64,000 nucleotides of DNA from Odobenus rosmarus divergens. Its lineage: Eukaryota; Chordata; Mammalia; Carnivora; Odobenidae. Below are positions 12,018-23,845 of the stretch, piece by piece. How positions within the stretch are numbered: the first letter of the stretch is position 1; the number at the start of each line of letters is the position of its first letter. The DNA is taken from assembly GCF_000321225.1 (NCBI RefSeq), contig NW_004451423.1, forward strand, positions 37,464 to 101,463, written 5' to 3'. Under the pieces are notes generated by a model. It had not been told where the DNA came from and searched no databases. It saw nothing but the letters and a program-made list of their open reading frames with translations. The position numbers were made by a program, and so were the translations under genes.

Positions 12018-12438
12018 AGTCAAAAATACTGGTGGTGTTTCTCAAAAATCCCTGAATACTTATTAAGTATCTCTTATATTGAATATTTTAAAAGTCTAAA
12101 AAATATTCTGAGATTTCAATGATTTCTATAACATCTCCTAGGAAAAAGAACCAGCCAAAGAAAGATGAGGGTACAATATTTATTTACAATAAAATAAGTT
12201 CCAATTGACTACATGGGAAACATTTACAGTCTCTATTCATTCTCTACCCAGGTTCAAGATATAGATATCTATTTCATTGGTGATCTATGTAAAATGTAAG
12301 AGACATCTTTCTGAACTATGTTATGATTGTAAATGCATCAAAACCATTGTTCTTTTGATTTGGAGGACTATAAGACTAACAGGAAAAAAAGGAAAGTGCC
12401 TTTCAGTTTTCAAAACTATATTATTTCCTTCCTTTTTT
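12018..12438. other. Unique DNA
   Basis: Nothing recognisable. Confidence 0.45.
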
Positions 12439-12449
12439 TAATGCTTCTT

Positions 12450-12637
12450 TTTTTAAAAAAGATTTTATTTATTTGAGAGAGAATGAAAGCGAGCATAAGA
12501 TGGGGGAGGGTCAGAGGGAGAAGCAGACTCCCTGCTGAACAGGGAGCCAGATGTGGGACTCGATCCTGAGACTCCAGGATCATGAACTGAGCTGAAGGCA
12601 GTCGCTTAACCAACTGAGCCACCCAGGCATGCTTTGT
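12450..12637 (-). mobile_element. Can-SINE (minus strand)
   Basis: AAAGATTTTATTTATTTGAG at the left and AACTGAGCCACCCAGGCATG at the right. The exact 11-bp target duplication TAATGCTTCTT is at 12439-12449 and 12638-12648. Confidence 0.96.
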
Positions 12638-12648
12638 TAATGCTTCTT

Positions 12649-13219
12649 CCATACTATATAGTCTATTTTTTTTATTTTCCCACTTAGGCAGTTGAGACTA
12701 GGTACTGATAATATGACAACACTTTCAGCAATGGGAGTGAACACTCATGACACTTGGAATAATTTCACTGGTGCTGGGAACCTTTGTTGCATTTTTTCAA
12801 GTACCAGGTTTAGTCAAATTTTCCTTTATAGAAGAACATTGGCAGATAAGGAATTTCAAAACCTGGTTGTCTCTAAATACTTGAGAAGCATGAAGATTAG
12901 TAGCAGAGAGGTATAAATTCTATCACCCTGAAGACAAGAAGGTTAATGGAAAAAGAGACCAGATTTCAACAGTGTAACGTTTAACTCAAGGACAGGTTAA
13001 GAGGAAATTAATGCTTAAGGTAGATGCTTGTTTTGGAACAGAAACATGATAATGGATCTGACTGTATTCTATAAATTCTCATTAAATGTCTTTATTTTTA
13101 TATGTTGAAATCATGAATTCCATAATATCTGCTGCACTAAGTCAGCCACTACCTGGGGGAAAAGAAGCTACTACACTTGAAATGGTTGGTGAAAGAATCT
13201 TTAATGTTATTTGGGCCTA
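12649..13219. other. Unique DNA
   Basis: No recognisable repeat or gene. The 74-codon open frame at 12692-12916 has no known domain. Confidence 0.45.
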
Positions 13220-13233
13220 GAAAATTGCTTCAC

Positions 13234-13430
13234 TGGGCTCCTGGGTGGCTCACTTGGTTAAGTGTCTGCCTTCAGCTCAGGTCATGATCCTAGGGTGCTG
13301 GGCTCGAGCCTTGCATCAGGCCCCCTGCTCAGCGAGGAGTCTGCCTCCTCCCCCACTCATGCTCTCCCCCCACCCAGCTAGCGCTCTCTCTTGCTCTCTC
13401 TCAAATAAATAAATAAAATCTTAAAGAAAA
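13234..13430 (+). mobile_element. Can-SINE
   Basis: Head CTGGGCTCCTGGGTGGCTCA, C-rich middle and AAATAAATAAATAAAATCTT tail. Imperfect target duplication GAAAATTGCTTCA / GAAAATTCCTTCA at 13220 and 13431. Confidence 0.93.
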
Positions 13431-13670
13431 GAAAATTCCTTCATTATTAGAGAATTCAGCAAGTGAAACCTTTGCTAAAGATCTGAGGTTCTTATGGTTG
13501 ATTAATTACTATGTAGAAAACTGTATTGTCTACCTACCATATGTAAGAAGCTGAAGGAGCATACCCAAATGTTTGCATAGTCAAAGGCTTTTCAAATTTT
13601 TTAAATTCTTATTAAATAAGTATATATTGTTAAAAAAGTGTACCATCTCAGACAGTGATCTCTCTAGTTT

Positions 13671-14130
13671 NNNNNNNNNNNNNNNNNNNNNNNNNNNNNN
13701 NNNNNNNNNNNNNNNNNNNNNNNNNNNNNNNNNNNNNNNNNNNNNNNNNNNNNNNNNNNNNNNNNNNNNNNNNNNNNNNNNNNNNNNNNNNNNNNNNNNN
13801 NNNNNNNNNNNNNNNNNNNNNNNNNNNNNNNNNNNNNNNNNNNNNNNNNNNNNNNNNNNNNNNNNNNNNNNNNNNNNNNNNNNNNNNNNNNNNNNNNNNN
13901 NNNNNNNNNNNNNNNNNNNNNNNNNNNNNNNNNNNNNNNNNNNNNNNNNNNNNNNNNNNNNNNNNNNNNNNNNNNNNNNNNNNNNNNNNNNNNNNNNNNN
14001 NNNNNNNNNNNNNNNNNNNNNNNNNNNNNNNNNNNNNNNNNNNNNNNNNNNNNNNNNNNNNNNNNNNNNNNNNNNNNNNNNNNNNNNNNNNNNNNNNNNN
14101 NNNNNNNNNNNNNNNNNNNNNNNNNNNNNN
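13671..14130. other. Assembly gap (460 N)
   Basis: A run of N. The right edge resumes inside an L1 on the minus strand, so the missing bases probably include that element's 3' end and target site. Confidence 0.99.
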
Positions 14131-14361
14131 ATTTCACTCAGCATAATACCCTCCAGTTCCATCCACATCATTGCAAATGGCAAGATTTCATTCCTTTTGA
14201 TGGCTGCATAATATTCCATTGTATACCATATGATCCAGCAATTGCACTCCTGGGTATTTACCCCAAAGATACAAATGTAAGGATTCAAAGGAGTACATGC
14301 ACACCAATGTTTATAGCAGCAATGCCCACAATAGCCAAACTGTGGAAAGAAGTTGTGGTAT
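14131..14361 (-). mobile_element. L1 fragment with internal inversion, cut by the gap
   Basis: 14131-14228 is the antisense of the ORF2 3' end (ATTTCACTCAGCATAATACC to AATATTCCATTGTATA). 14229-14361 is the adjacent upstream ORF2 stretch in sense (CCAGCAATTGCACTCCTGGG to GTGGTATAT), with a small internal deletion. The two pieces abut in L1 coordinates but face opposite ways. On the minus strand this is the 5'-inverted structure made by twin priming. Confidence 0.85.
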
Positions 14362-14368
14362 ATCTAGT

Positions 14369-15524
14369 TTTTTTTTAACTTTTATTTTATTATGTTATGT
14401 TAGTCACCATACAATACGTCATTAGGTTTTGATGTAGTGATCCACGATTCATTGTTTTCATATAACACCCAGTGCTCCATGCAGTATGTGCCCTCCTTAA
14501 TACCCATCACTGGGCTAACCCATCCCCCTACCCCCCTCCCCTCTAAAACCCTCAGATTGTTTCTCAGAGTCCATAGCCTCTCATGGTTCATCTCTCCCTC
14601 CGATTTCCACCTCCTTCATTTCTCCCTTCCTTCTCCTAATGCCCTCCATGCTATCCCTTATGCTCCACAAATAAGTGAAACCATATGATAATTGACTTTC
14701 TCTGCTTGACTTATTTCACTTAGTATAATCCTCCAGTCCCATCCATGTTTATGTACAAGTTGGGTATTCATCCTTTCTGATGGCTGAGTAATATTCTATT
14801 ATATATGGACCACATCTTCTTTATCCATTCATCTGTTGAAGGGCATCTCGGCTTTTTCCACAGTTTGGCTATTGCGGACATTGCTGCTATGAACATTGGG
14901 GTGTATATGGCCCTTCTTTTCACTACATCTGTATCTTTGGGGTAAATACACAGGAGTGCAATTGCTGGGTCATAGGGTAGCTCTATTTTTAATTTTTTGA
15001 GGCACCTCCACACAGTTTTCCAAAGTGGCTGTACCAACTTGCATTCCCACCAACAGTGTAAGAGGGTTCCCCTTTCTCCACAACCTCTCCAACATTTGTT
15101 GTTTCGTGCCTTGTCAATTTTTGCCATTCTAACTGGTGTAAGATGGTATCTCAATGTGGTTTTGATTGGAATTTCCCTGATGGCTAATGATGATGAACAT
15201 TTTTTCATGTGTCCGTTAGCCATTTGTGTCTTCTTTGGAGAAGTGTCTGTTCATGTCTTCTGCCCCTTTTTTGACTGGATTATTTGTTTTCTGGGTGTTG
15301 AGTTTGAGAAGTTGTTTATAGATCTTGGATACCAGCCCTTTATGTGTAGTGTCATTTGCAAAAATCTTCTCCCATTCTGTGGGTTGCCTCTTTGTTTTGT
15401 TGACTGTTTCCTTTGCTGTGCAGAAGATTTTTATCTTGATGAAGTCCCAAAAGTTCATTTTTGCTTTTGTTTCACTAACCTTTGGAGATGTATCTTGAAA
15501 GAAGTTGCTGTGGCCGATGTCTCT
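14369..15524 (-). mobile_element. L1 3' fragment, 5' truncated (recent)
   Basis: Starts with the antisense 3' tail (TTATTATGTTATGTTAGTCA), then the 3'UTR and ORF2 C-terminus on the minus strand ([40 protein letters not shown] and [18 protein letters not shown] text to about 15520). The homology stops abruptly at 15524. It is very similar to the copy at 17608-18997 but has different flanks and a different truncation point. Confidence 0.93.
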
Positions 15525-16808
15525 GGTTCTATCTTTGGCCAGTGGTCTCCAGGAAGAGCTTTTTGTTTTTGTTTTGTGTATTTTTTCTCTTTTAAAAAAC
15601 ATAATTACTGCATACAATGTCAACTTCAAAAGATTAAAGGTGGTTTTGAAATGTCTTGTTCTTCTCATTAATAAACTATTATGGATTTTCAATCATATAT
15701 TTAAAACAATCTTGAAACTACTTATTTTTTTTACACTTAGATGTATTTTAGAGCAATGGTTTAATAGAAAACCAGTCCTAATATTAAACGGTTATAATAA
15801 CAATTATACCAAACTTTTTGAATCACATTGATGATGCCTATGGTAAATTGAGAAAATATTTATGCCATACATTCCAAATGGCATTTTCTATGTAGTTGTC
15901 ACTTTAAACATTAAAATAAAATCAGACTGAGCTGATTGGTTATATCAATTAGTCACAAAGACTTCTTCACTGATTAATGGGAATATTAGGTTAATTTAGA
16001 TTTATCTAGACTCTAGAACACTTCATTTTTCCATAATATTAAATTAGGTTTTGGTTTTGTCTTGAGTTGATGTGGGTTGATGTGGTGATGAGTGGTCTGT
16101 ATAGTGGCTTCAGTTCTTCCTCATGAAGAAAATATTTGTACAGGGTGCTTATAACTTGATTTATTTGGCACATGCTATTATGCATCTTAAACTACCTTTT
16201 GGTGTAAAAATACAATCTCTTTGATTTCCTTCGAGTATTAATTGTAGATATACCTATGTCATTTTGCTTTTTGAAGCATTGCTTCTTTCCTCACTTGAAA
16301 TAATGAGGCACTTTTGCATAGTGCCAAGCATGACATTCAAAGGCAAAATAATTCTGTTATGTCTTTTCCCATAGAGTGACAAAAGAGATTAAACAAACTA
16401 GAGGTTTTGTCATTTCAAGAATTTTTTCTCTGCTGTAGAATTATGTATGCTTCTAGAGTATATATTATAAATTTAACCTATTTTCAAATATATAGACAGT
16501 ATAACAAATATGGCTTATTAAGATGTAATTGTGTGTACACTATATAAATTATAATGTTTGAAAAAATGAACTTTGTGAACTACAAAAGTATTTGTACAAA
16601 ATAAAATATTTGGATTTACTAACACTTATTTTTATAGAATTTGCCAAAAATACATTCCTTGAAATCTTTTTTTTAAGTTCAAAATCTTTGTCAATTAAGA
16701 GTAAGTCTAATTATCTTCATATTTTTTAAAAATATTTAATGTATATTGTTCTTTTAATATGTAAATGTTAGGATTAGAAATTTAATGTTACTTGTTAAGA
16801 ACCATAGG
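15525..16808. other. Unique AT-rich DNA
   Basis: No recognisable repeat or gene. Several T-rich and A-rich runs occur, but no long open frame with protein-like content. Confidence 0.5.
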
Positions 16809-17046
16809 AGGGGCTCCTGCGTGGCTCAGTTATTTAAGGTCTGACTCTTGATTTCGGCTCAGGTCATGATCTCAGTGTCCTGGGATCAGATTCCAGGGTC
16901 CTGGGATCAAGCCCCACATGGAGCCCTAGGTTGGGCTCCATACTCAGCAGGGAGTCTGCTTGAGATTTTCTCCCTCTCCCTCTACCCCGCCCCCGCTCAT
17001 GCCCTCTCTCTGTTTCTCTCTCTCAAATAAATAAATAAATCTTTTT
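16809..17046 (+). mobile_element. Can-SINE with an internal tandem duplication
   Basis: GGGCTCCTGCGTGGCTCAG head and AAATAAATAAATAAATCTTT tail. The segment GTGTCCTGGGATCAGATTCC is followed by a second GGGTCCTGGGATCAAGCCCC, so the B-box-proximal part is duplicated (about 16878-16910). The direct repeats at the ends are weak. Confidence 0.92.
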
Positions 17047-17336
17047 TTAAAAAGAATTATATTTGAATTTAGAGCTCTATTAATTTCTCGTTTTTTTTCT
17101 AAAGCTCCTCCTTGCTACCATGCTGCACATGGAAGAAAGTCACATTTTATATAATAGCTTTTGTAAGAATAGCTACACTGCAGCTGAGCATTATCTCATA
17201 TTCAAAGGGTTTTTGAGAAGCTGCACAAATTAAAAGTTGCTTTTTAGTATGTTCATCACTTATTTTTTGAAATATTAAAGTGACTCTATCTTCTAACATA
17301 TTGATAAAACTTTTTGATCAGAACGGGAACACCTGA

Positions 17337-17512
17337 GGGGTACGTGGGTGGCTTAGTTGCTTAAGCACCTGACTCTTGATTTCAGCTCAGGTCATGATGT
17401 TGAGGTTGTGGGCTTGAGCCCCATGTCAGGCTCTATGTTGGGTGTGAAGCCTGCTTGAGAATCTCTCTCCCTCTGCCCCTCCCCACTCATGCTCTCTCTC
17501 TCTTTCAATAAA
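17337..17512 (+). mobile_element. Can-SINE, diverged
   Basis: Diverged head (GGGGTACGTGGGTGGCTTAG), body TTGATTTCAGCTCAGGTCAT and CT-rich end, terminating in poly(A). No clear target duplication. Confidence 0.9.
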
Positions 17513-17607
17513 AAAAAAGAAAAAATGAAGTGTAGCCCTTGAACTCTTAATAGTTATAAAAAAAATAGTTTTGCCCCAATGTATGGGAAATATAAGTCCA
17601 CTCATGC

Positions 17608-18997
17608 TTTCTTTTTATTTTATTTTATTATGTTATGTTAGTCACCATACAATACATCATTAGTTTTTGATGTAGTGATCCACGATTCATTGTTTTCATA
17701 TAACACCCAGTGCTCCATGCAGTATGTGCCCTCCTTAATACCCATCACTGGGCTAACCCATCCCCCCACCCCCCTCCCCTCTAAAAACCTCAGATTGTTT
17801 CTCAGAGTCTGTAGTCTCTCATGGTTCATCTCTCCCTCCGATTTCCACCCCCTTCATTTTTCTCTTCCTTCTCCTAATGCCTTCCATGCTATCCCTTATG
17901 TTCCACAAATAAGTGAAACCATATGATAATTGACATTCTCTGCTTGACTTATTTTACTTAGCATAATCTCCTCCAGTCCCATCCATGTTTATGTACAAGT
18001 TGGGTATTCATCCTTTCTGATGGCTGAGTAATATTCTATTGTATATATGGACTACATCTTCTTTATCCATTCATCTGTTGAAGGGCATCTCGGCTTTTTC
18101 CAGTTTGGCTATTGCAGACATTGCTGCTATGAACATTGGGGTGTATATGGCCCTTGTTTTCACTACATCTGTGTCTTTGGGGTAAATACCCAGGAGTGCA
18201 ATGTCTGTGTCATAGGGTAGCTCTATTTTTAATTTTTTGAGGCACCTCCACACAGTTTTCCAAAGTGGCTGTACCAGCTTGCATTCCCACCAACAATGTA
18301 AGAGGGTTCCCCTTTCTCCACAACCTCTCCAACATTTGTTGTTTCTTTCCCTGTCCATTTTTGCCATTCTAACTAGTGTAAGGTGGTATCTCAATGTGGT
18401 TTTGATTGGAATTTCCCTGATGGCTAATGATGATTTTTATGTTTTTTTTTCATGTGTTTGTTAGCCATTTTTATGTCTTCTTTGGAGAAGTGTCTGTTCA
18501 TATCTTCTGCCCACTTTTTGACTGGATTATTTGTTTTCTGGGTGTTGAGTTTGAGAAGTTGTTTATAGATCTTGGATACCAGCCCTTTATGTGTAGTGTC
18601 ATTTGCAAAAATCTTCTCCCATTCTGTGGGTTGCCTCTTTGTTTTGTTGACTGTTTCCTTTGCTGTGCAGAAGCTTTTTATCTTGATAAAGTTCCAAAAG
18701 TTCATTTTTGCTTTTGTTTCACTAACCTTTGGAGATGTATCTTGAAAGAAGTTGCTGTGGCCGATGTCAAAGAGGTTACTACCTATGTTCTTCTCTAGGA
18801 TTTTGATGGATTCCTGTCTCACATTGAGGTCTTTCATCCATTTTGAGTTTATCTTTGTGAATGGTGTTAGAGAATGGTTGAGTTTCATTCTTCTGCATGT
18901 GGCTGTCCAATTTTCCCAGCACCATTTATTGAAGAGATTGTCTTTTCTCCATTGCATGTTTTTTCCTGCTTTGTCGAAGATTATTTGACCATAGCCT
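17608..18997 (-). mobile_element. L1 3' fragment, 5' truncated (recent)
   Basis: Minus-strand L1 running from the antisense 3' tail through the 3'UTR to ORF2 ([59 protein letters not shown]). Homology ends at 18997 (TTTGACCATA), where the L1 normally continues. It has T-tract length changes and stop codons. It is in the same orientation as the copy at 14369. Confidence 0.93.
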
Positions 18998-19631
18998 TCT
19001 AATAGTTCAAGAGAAATGGTGCTGAGTGGATTCTGAGACTTTTCTTTTTATGTCCTCTTACCTGATACATACATAACACATTGTGGACTCACAGACTTTG
19101 CTTTTTCTTTGTTAATGAATGATTTATAGTAAAGAATAAAAATGGCATCCATAAAATTTAATTGTATTAACACAATAGATGTTGTTATTTACCTTGGCAG
19201 ACATCCAGGACAATATTTTTTTTTAAAAAAGCTTAACACAATATCAAAAATGTGATATATATTTTTGCATGCTGAAATCTTATTTTGCATATGCTAAAAA
19301 CCATTGCCATTTAATAATGGCCTATATTTTTCCCCTCTTCTTTTGTAAGATACTCTCTGTTTTGAGAGTGGTAGTGGTCATGGTAATAATATATAAATTT
19401 CTATAATACTTTAGTGCAGATTTGTTTCAAATCTTTGTATTTTCTGAAAGAAAGTTTCCAGACATATAAGTATGGGTATCTGAGGAGCACAGCAGAGGAA
19501 ACAGGGAGAAGAGGGAGAAGTTATGACATCACTAAAGAAAATATCTTTTAGTACAAAGTGTCCAGAGACAGTCCTGAACAGACCTACAGATTTGTTTGTA
19601 AGTTATTTAACACTGTCTTGGGTTTTTTTTT
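18998..19631. other. Unique AT-rich DNA
   Basis: Nothing recognisable. Confidence 0.45.
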
Positions 19632-20059
19632 CACATATATTTTTAAATTTTAGAACAGTTTTAGCTTTACAGATTTATTATGAAGTAGTATAGAGAGTTC
19701 CATATATGTTCCCACACTAAGTTTTCTTAATTATTAATGGCTTACATTATCATGGTACATTTTTCATAATTAATAAACTAATATTGATACATTATCATTA
19801 ACTAAAGATTATACTTGACTTTATTTCCTCCACTTTTCTCTACTACCCTTTTCTGTTCCAGGATTCCATTCCAGATACTATGTTACCACATTTAGTCGCT
19901 GAGTCTCCTCAGTTTCCTATTCTCTGTGACAGTTTCTCAGACTTTCTGTGCTTTCATTACCTTAACAGTTTTAAAGATTACAGGTCAGGTACTTTATAGA
20001 ATGCTCCACAATTTGGATTTGTCTGACTTTTTTTCACAATTAGACTGGAGTTATAGGTT

Positions 20060-20090
<31 letters not shown>

Positions 20091-21480
20091 TTCAATCAAT
20101 CATTTATTCATACCAGCATGGACTCATGGTCATTTTTTTTATAACTTGGGCTAAAATCCAGTACTATTTATTTATTTTTTTTGTTTACATCATTCCAGCT
20201 TTGGACATTGGGAGCTTTTTTGGTTGGCTGCTGTATCCCTTTTATGCCCACCATTTTTTTTCATTTTCTTATTTAGCATTTTGTATTTTCTGGCACTAAA
20301 AGATGTTCTGAGTTAATCATATATATTTTCTACCTCAGTACTAGAATCAGCCATTTTTCTAAGGAAATCTGGAGAATAGCATTAGAAACCAAAATCTGAT
20401 TGCTAGGTGTGCTTGTCACTACTTGGGCATGATTACTTCTAGGCCCTCTCAGGTGACAAAGCAAAGAAATGTTTGTGTGTATACTAACCTATATAGATAA
20501 ACATATATATAGATATTTCTATAAGCAGTCATCTATCTCTGTCTTAAGTTAAACATGTGTTCATACTCATGTCTTTCACTCAAATTCACTACCAGATGGA
20601 TCAGAATAACTTCCTCCCCTTGCTTATCTATTAATGCACACTCCAACCACGAGAAACATGGCTCATACCATCCACCTTCCATTTAATTAATTGTTCAACT
20701 CCAGCATACATGTACAGTGGTTTTAAAATTGTTAACTTGTACCATATGGGAAACAATCTTACCAAATAGAGTATAGTACTTATATAAAGTTTATTTTGCC
20801 TTTATTCTTATAGACACCATTCATTTAAACAGTTATTTAGGTTAGAAACTTATTCCCCTATACATTTCTGTGACATTATTTGCTACATTTGTGATGCAGT
20901 TAGATTGTTTTGTCACATTCTGCAATCCATCATAGGATTTGTTCTGACTTCTTAAATGATATTTTAAATTTTTAAAAGTTTAGTTTAACTCATGCTATAA
21001 AAAGTTCGGTGAGTTTTGTCAAACTAAGAGTATAAGGAATCCGCAATTATAACATTAGAAAGAATAGTTTCATTACCTAAAAAACCTTGTTTTTCATCTT
21101 TTCAATAACACTCTCCCTCTCTCCCCACCCCCTGGCAATCACTTATACTTGTCTATGTACATAGTTTGCCTTTTCCAAAATTTCTTACCATTGGAATCAC
21201 ATGGCATGTAGTTTTTTAAGAATGGCTTTTTGGGGGCACCTGGGTGGCTCAGTCGTTAATCCTCTGCCTTTGGCTCAGGTAATGATCCCAGGGTCCTGGA
21301 ATCGAGCCCTGCACCAGGCTCCCTGCCCCACATGGGAAACCTGCTTCTCCCTCTCCCACTCCTCCTGCTTGTGTTCCTTCTCTTGCTTTGTCTCTTTCTG
21401 TCAAATAAATAAATAAAATCTTAAAAAAAAAGAATGGCTTTTTTTACTTAGCAATATATATTTATCTGTTTCTTCATGTC
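19632..21480 (-). mobile_element. Ancient L1 (L1M-type) long 3'UTR
   Basis: Text matches, in antisense, the long 3'UTR of old mammalian L1 families: TTTTAGAACAGTTTTAGCTT, TGACAGTTTCTCAGACTTTC, TCAATCATTTATTCATACCA, TTCTAGGCCCTCTCAGGTGA and CTCCCCACCCCCTGGCAATC occur in the expected order. It includes a (TTTA)n expansion at 20058-20092 and is split by the Can-SINE at 21232-21429. The exact subfamily needs a consensus comparison. Confidence 0.78.
21232..21429 (+). mobile_element. Can-SINE, young arctoid type
   Basis: GGGGGCACCTGGGTGGCTCA head with CAGTCGTTAA, CTGCTTGTGTTCCTTCTCTT body and an exact 14-bp target duplication AAGAATGGCTTTTT at 21218-21231 and 21430-21443. Confidence 0.97.
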
Positions 21481-21672
21481 TTGATATTTCTTTCTTTCTT
21501 TTTTTCTTTGTATAAGAAAAAGGCAAGAAAGTTGTTTGTTTCCTTGGTAAGAATAATGTGACTAATAAGTAAAAATGTCTATTTGCAGAAATATCTAATT
21601 ACTGGAATAGATACAGAGTCCTATTTAACTGCTTAAACTTAACTATAGGTTTATAATACATTAACATTTCTC

Positions 21673-21867
21673 TCTTTTTTTAAGATTTTATTTATTTATT
21701 TGACAGAGAGAGAGAGCACAAGCAGGGGGAGTGGCAGACAGAGAGAGAGGGAGAAGCAGGCTCCCCGCAGAGCAGGGGGACCCTGATGTGGGACTCAATT
21801 CCAGGACCCCAGGATCATGACATGAGCCAAAGGCAGTCACTTAACCAACTGAGCCACCCAGGTGCCC
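21673..21867 (-). mobile_element. Can-SINE (minus strand)
   Basis: AAGATTTTATTTATTTATTT, then a GA-rich body and AACTGAGCCACCCAGGTGCC. Imperfect target duplication TAATACATTAACATTTCT / TAATACATGGATATTTCT. Confidence 0.95.
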
Positions 21868-22195
21868 TAATACATGGATATTTCTAATGCTCACCTACAT
21901 TATACAATGGCATTTCTCTTTTTCTGGATATTTTACTCTATGTAACTTATAAAAGTTTTGTTGAATGTAGCTTATAAAAATTTTATCCATTAGGACTTTC
22001 AAATAGATTTTTAAAAAAGATCAGTCATTGACATTTGTCTAAGACCACATTGTATATACTTAAAAGAGGCTAATCTGTAAATTCTTCCTGTAAAAAGCAT
22101 TCTTACTTCATCAGTAGCCACTTACTTTGAATCCAGAATGTAAAACTTTTTCTTTTATAGTTGAAAATGTAAAGCTTTTTCTTTTGTAATTTAGT

Positions 22196-22343
22196 TTTTT
22201 TAGGTGGGGGCAGGGGCAGAGGGAGAGAGAGAATCTTAACCAGAATCCACATCCGGCATGGAGCCTGACACAGGGCTTGTTCTCACAACTCTGAGATCAT
22301 GACCTGAGCCAAAATCAAGAGTCAGATACTTAGATGCCCCTGT
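22196..22343 (-). mobile_element. Can-SINE, old (minus strand)
   Basis: Diverged copy: GGGGCAGAGGGAGAGAGAGA, GAGATCATGACCTGAGCCAA and TCAAGAGTCAGATACTTAGA. It lacks a clear TTTATTTATT tail and part of the A-box end. Confidence 0.85.
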
Positions 22344-22349
22344 AGTTGA

Positions 22350-23820
22350 ATTTCTTTAATTGAAGTATTGTTGACGTACAATGTTATATTAGTTTTAGGC
22401 ATACAACATAGTGAATTGACAAATTTATACATTACACAATGCTCATCAATGCTCACCAGAAAAAGTATAGTTACCATCTGTCACCATACAATGTTTTTAC
22501 AATATTATTGACTATATTACCTATGCTTTTTTATCACTGAGTAATATTCCAATGTATGAATGAATACAGTTTGTTTATTCATTCACTGTCAAAGGACATC
22601 TGGATTGTTACCACTTATTGGCAATTATAAATAAAGCTGCTACAAACATTTGCATGCAGTTTTTTTTTTTTTTTTGCTTGTTTTGTGGACATAAGTTTCT
22701 TAACTCAGTTGGGTAAACACTCAAGAGTATGATTATTAAAATGTATGATAAGACTGTGTTTAGTTATCTAAAAATTGGCAAGCTGTTTTCTAAAATGACT
22801 GTACCATTATGCATTACCATCTGAAATGAATGAGATTTCTTCTTATTCCATATTCTTGCCAGCAGTTTATGCTGTCAGTGGTTTAGATTTTAGCCATTTT
22901 AATAAGTGCATTGTTGTATCTCATTATTGTTTGAATTTGCAATTTCCTAATGACAAATGATGTTTAACATATTTTTCAATGTTTATTTGTCATATGTATA
23001 TCTTCTTTGGCAAAGTGTTCAGATCTATATTGTCCATTGTTTTATTATTCTTGAGTTTTAAGGTGTGTGTATTTTGGATACAAGTACTTTAGCAGACATA
23101 TGTTTTCAAATATTTTCTCCCAGGCTGTTGTCTTATTTTTCATTCTTTTAATGGGGTTTTCCACCAAGCATAAGTTTTTAATCTTTATTAAACTTTATTA
23201 AAAGTTCAACATCATTTTTTTCATGCATACTGCTTTTGTGTTTTACATAAAAAATATCACCAAACCCAAGATCATATTGATTTTCCTCTATGGTTTGTTT
23301 AAAAAGTTTTATAGTTTTGCATTTTACATATATGTCTATGACCTATTTTGGCTTAATAGTTGTGAAAGCTGCAAGGTTTATTTATAGGCTCTTTTTGCAT
23401 ACAGAACTCCAACTGTTTCAACACCCTTTGTTGAAAAGACTCATTTCTTCATCAAATTTTCTTTGTTCCTTTGTCAAAGATCAGTTGATTATATTTGTTT
23501 GGGTCTATTTCTGGGAATACCTATTTTGTCCCATTGATCTATGTTTCTACAATTTGGCCAATACCACACTGTCTGGATGACTGTAGCTTTATAGGTAGTC
23601 TTGAAATTAAGTAGTGAATTTTCCCATTTTGTTTTTAGTATTGCATTGTGTATTCTAGATCTTTTTTTTTCTTTTTATATAAACATTAAAATCAGTTTGT
23701 CAATATCTACAAAGCAGTTTGGTGGTATTTTAATTGTGATATCATTAAATACAGAGATCAAGTTGGAAAAAAATTGACACAATATTGAGTTTTTTAATCC
23801 ATGACATGAAATATCTTTTT
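22350..23820 (-). mobile_element. Ancient L1, 3'UTR and ORF2 region
   Basis: Antisense of an old L1 3'UTR (GAAGTATTGTTGACGTACAA) followed by antisense ORF2 (TGAGTAATATTCCAATGTAT, TTGTTGAAAAGACTCATTTC, CCATTGATCTATGTTTCTAC). All frames are broken. It could be part of the same original element as 19632-21480. Confidence 0.75.
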
Positions 23821-23845
23821 TATTAGATATTTAATTTCTTTTTTA

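Noticed and set aside
13573..14288. Open frames of 157-235 codons on both strands
   Set aside because: They exist only because the N run contains no stop codons. The real sequence at the edges is unique DNA and L1.
14369..18997. A segmental duplication covering both L1 copies
   Set aside because: Similarity is limited to the L1 sequence, and the flanks and truncation points differ, so these are independent insertions.
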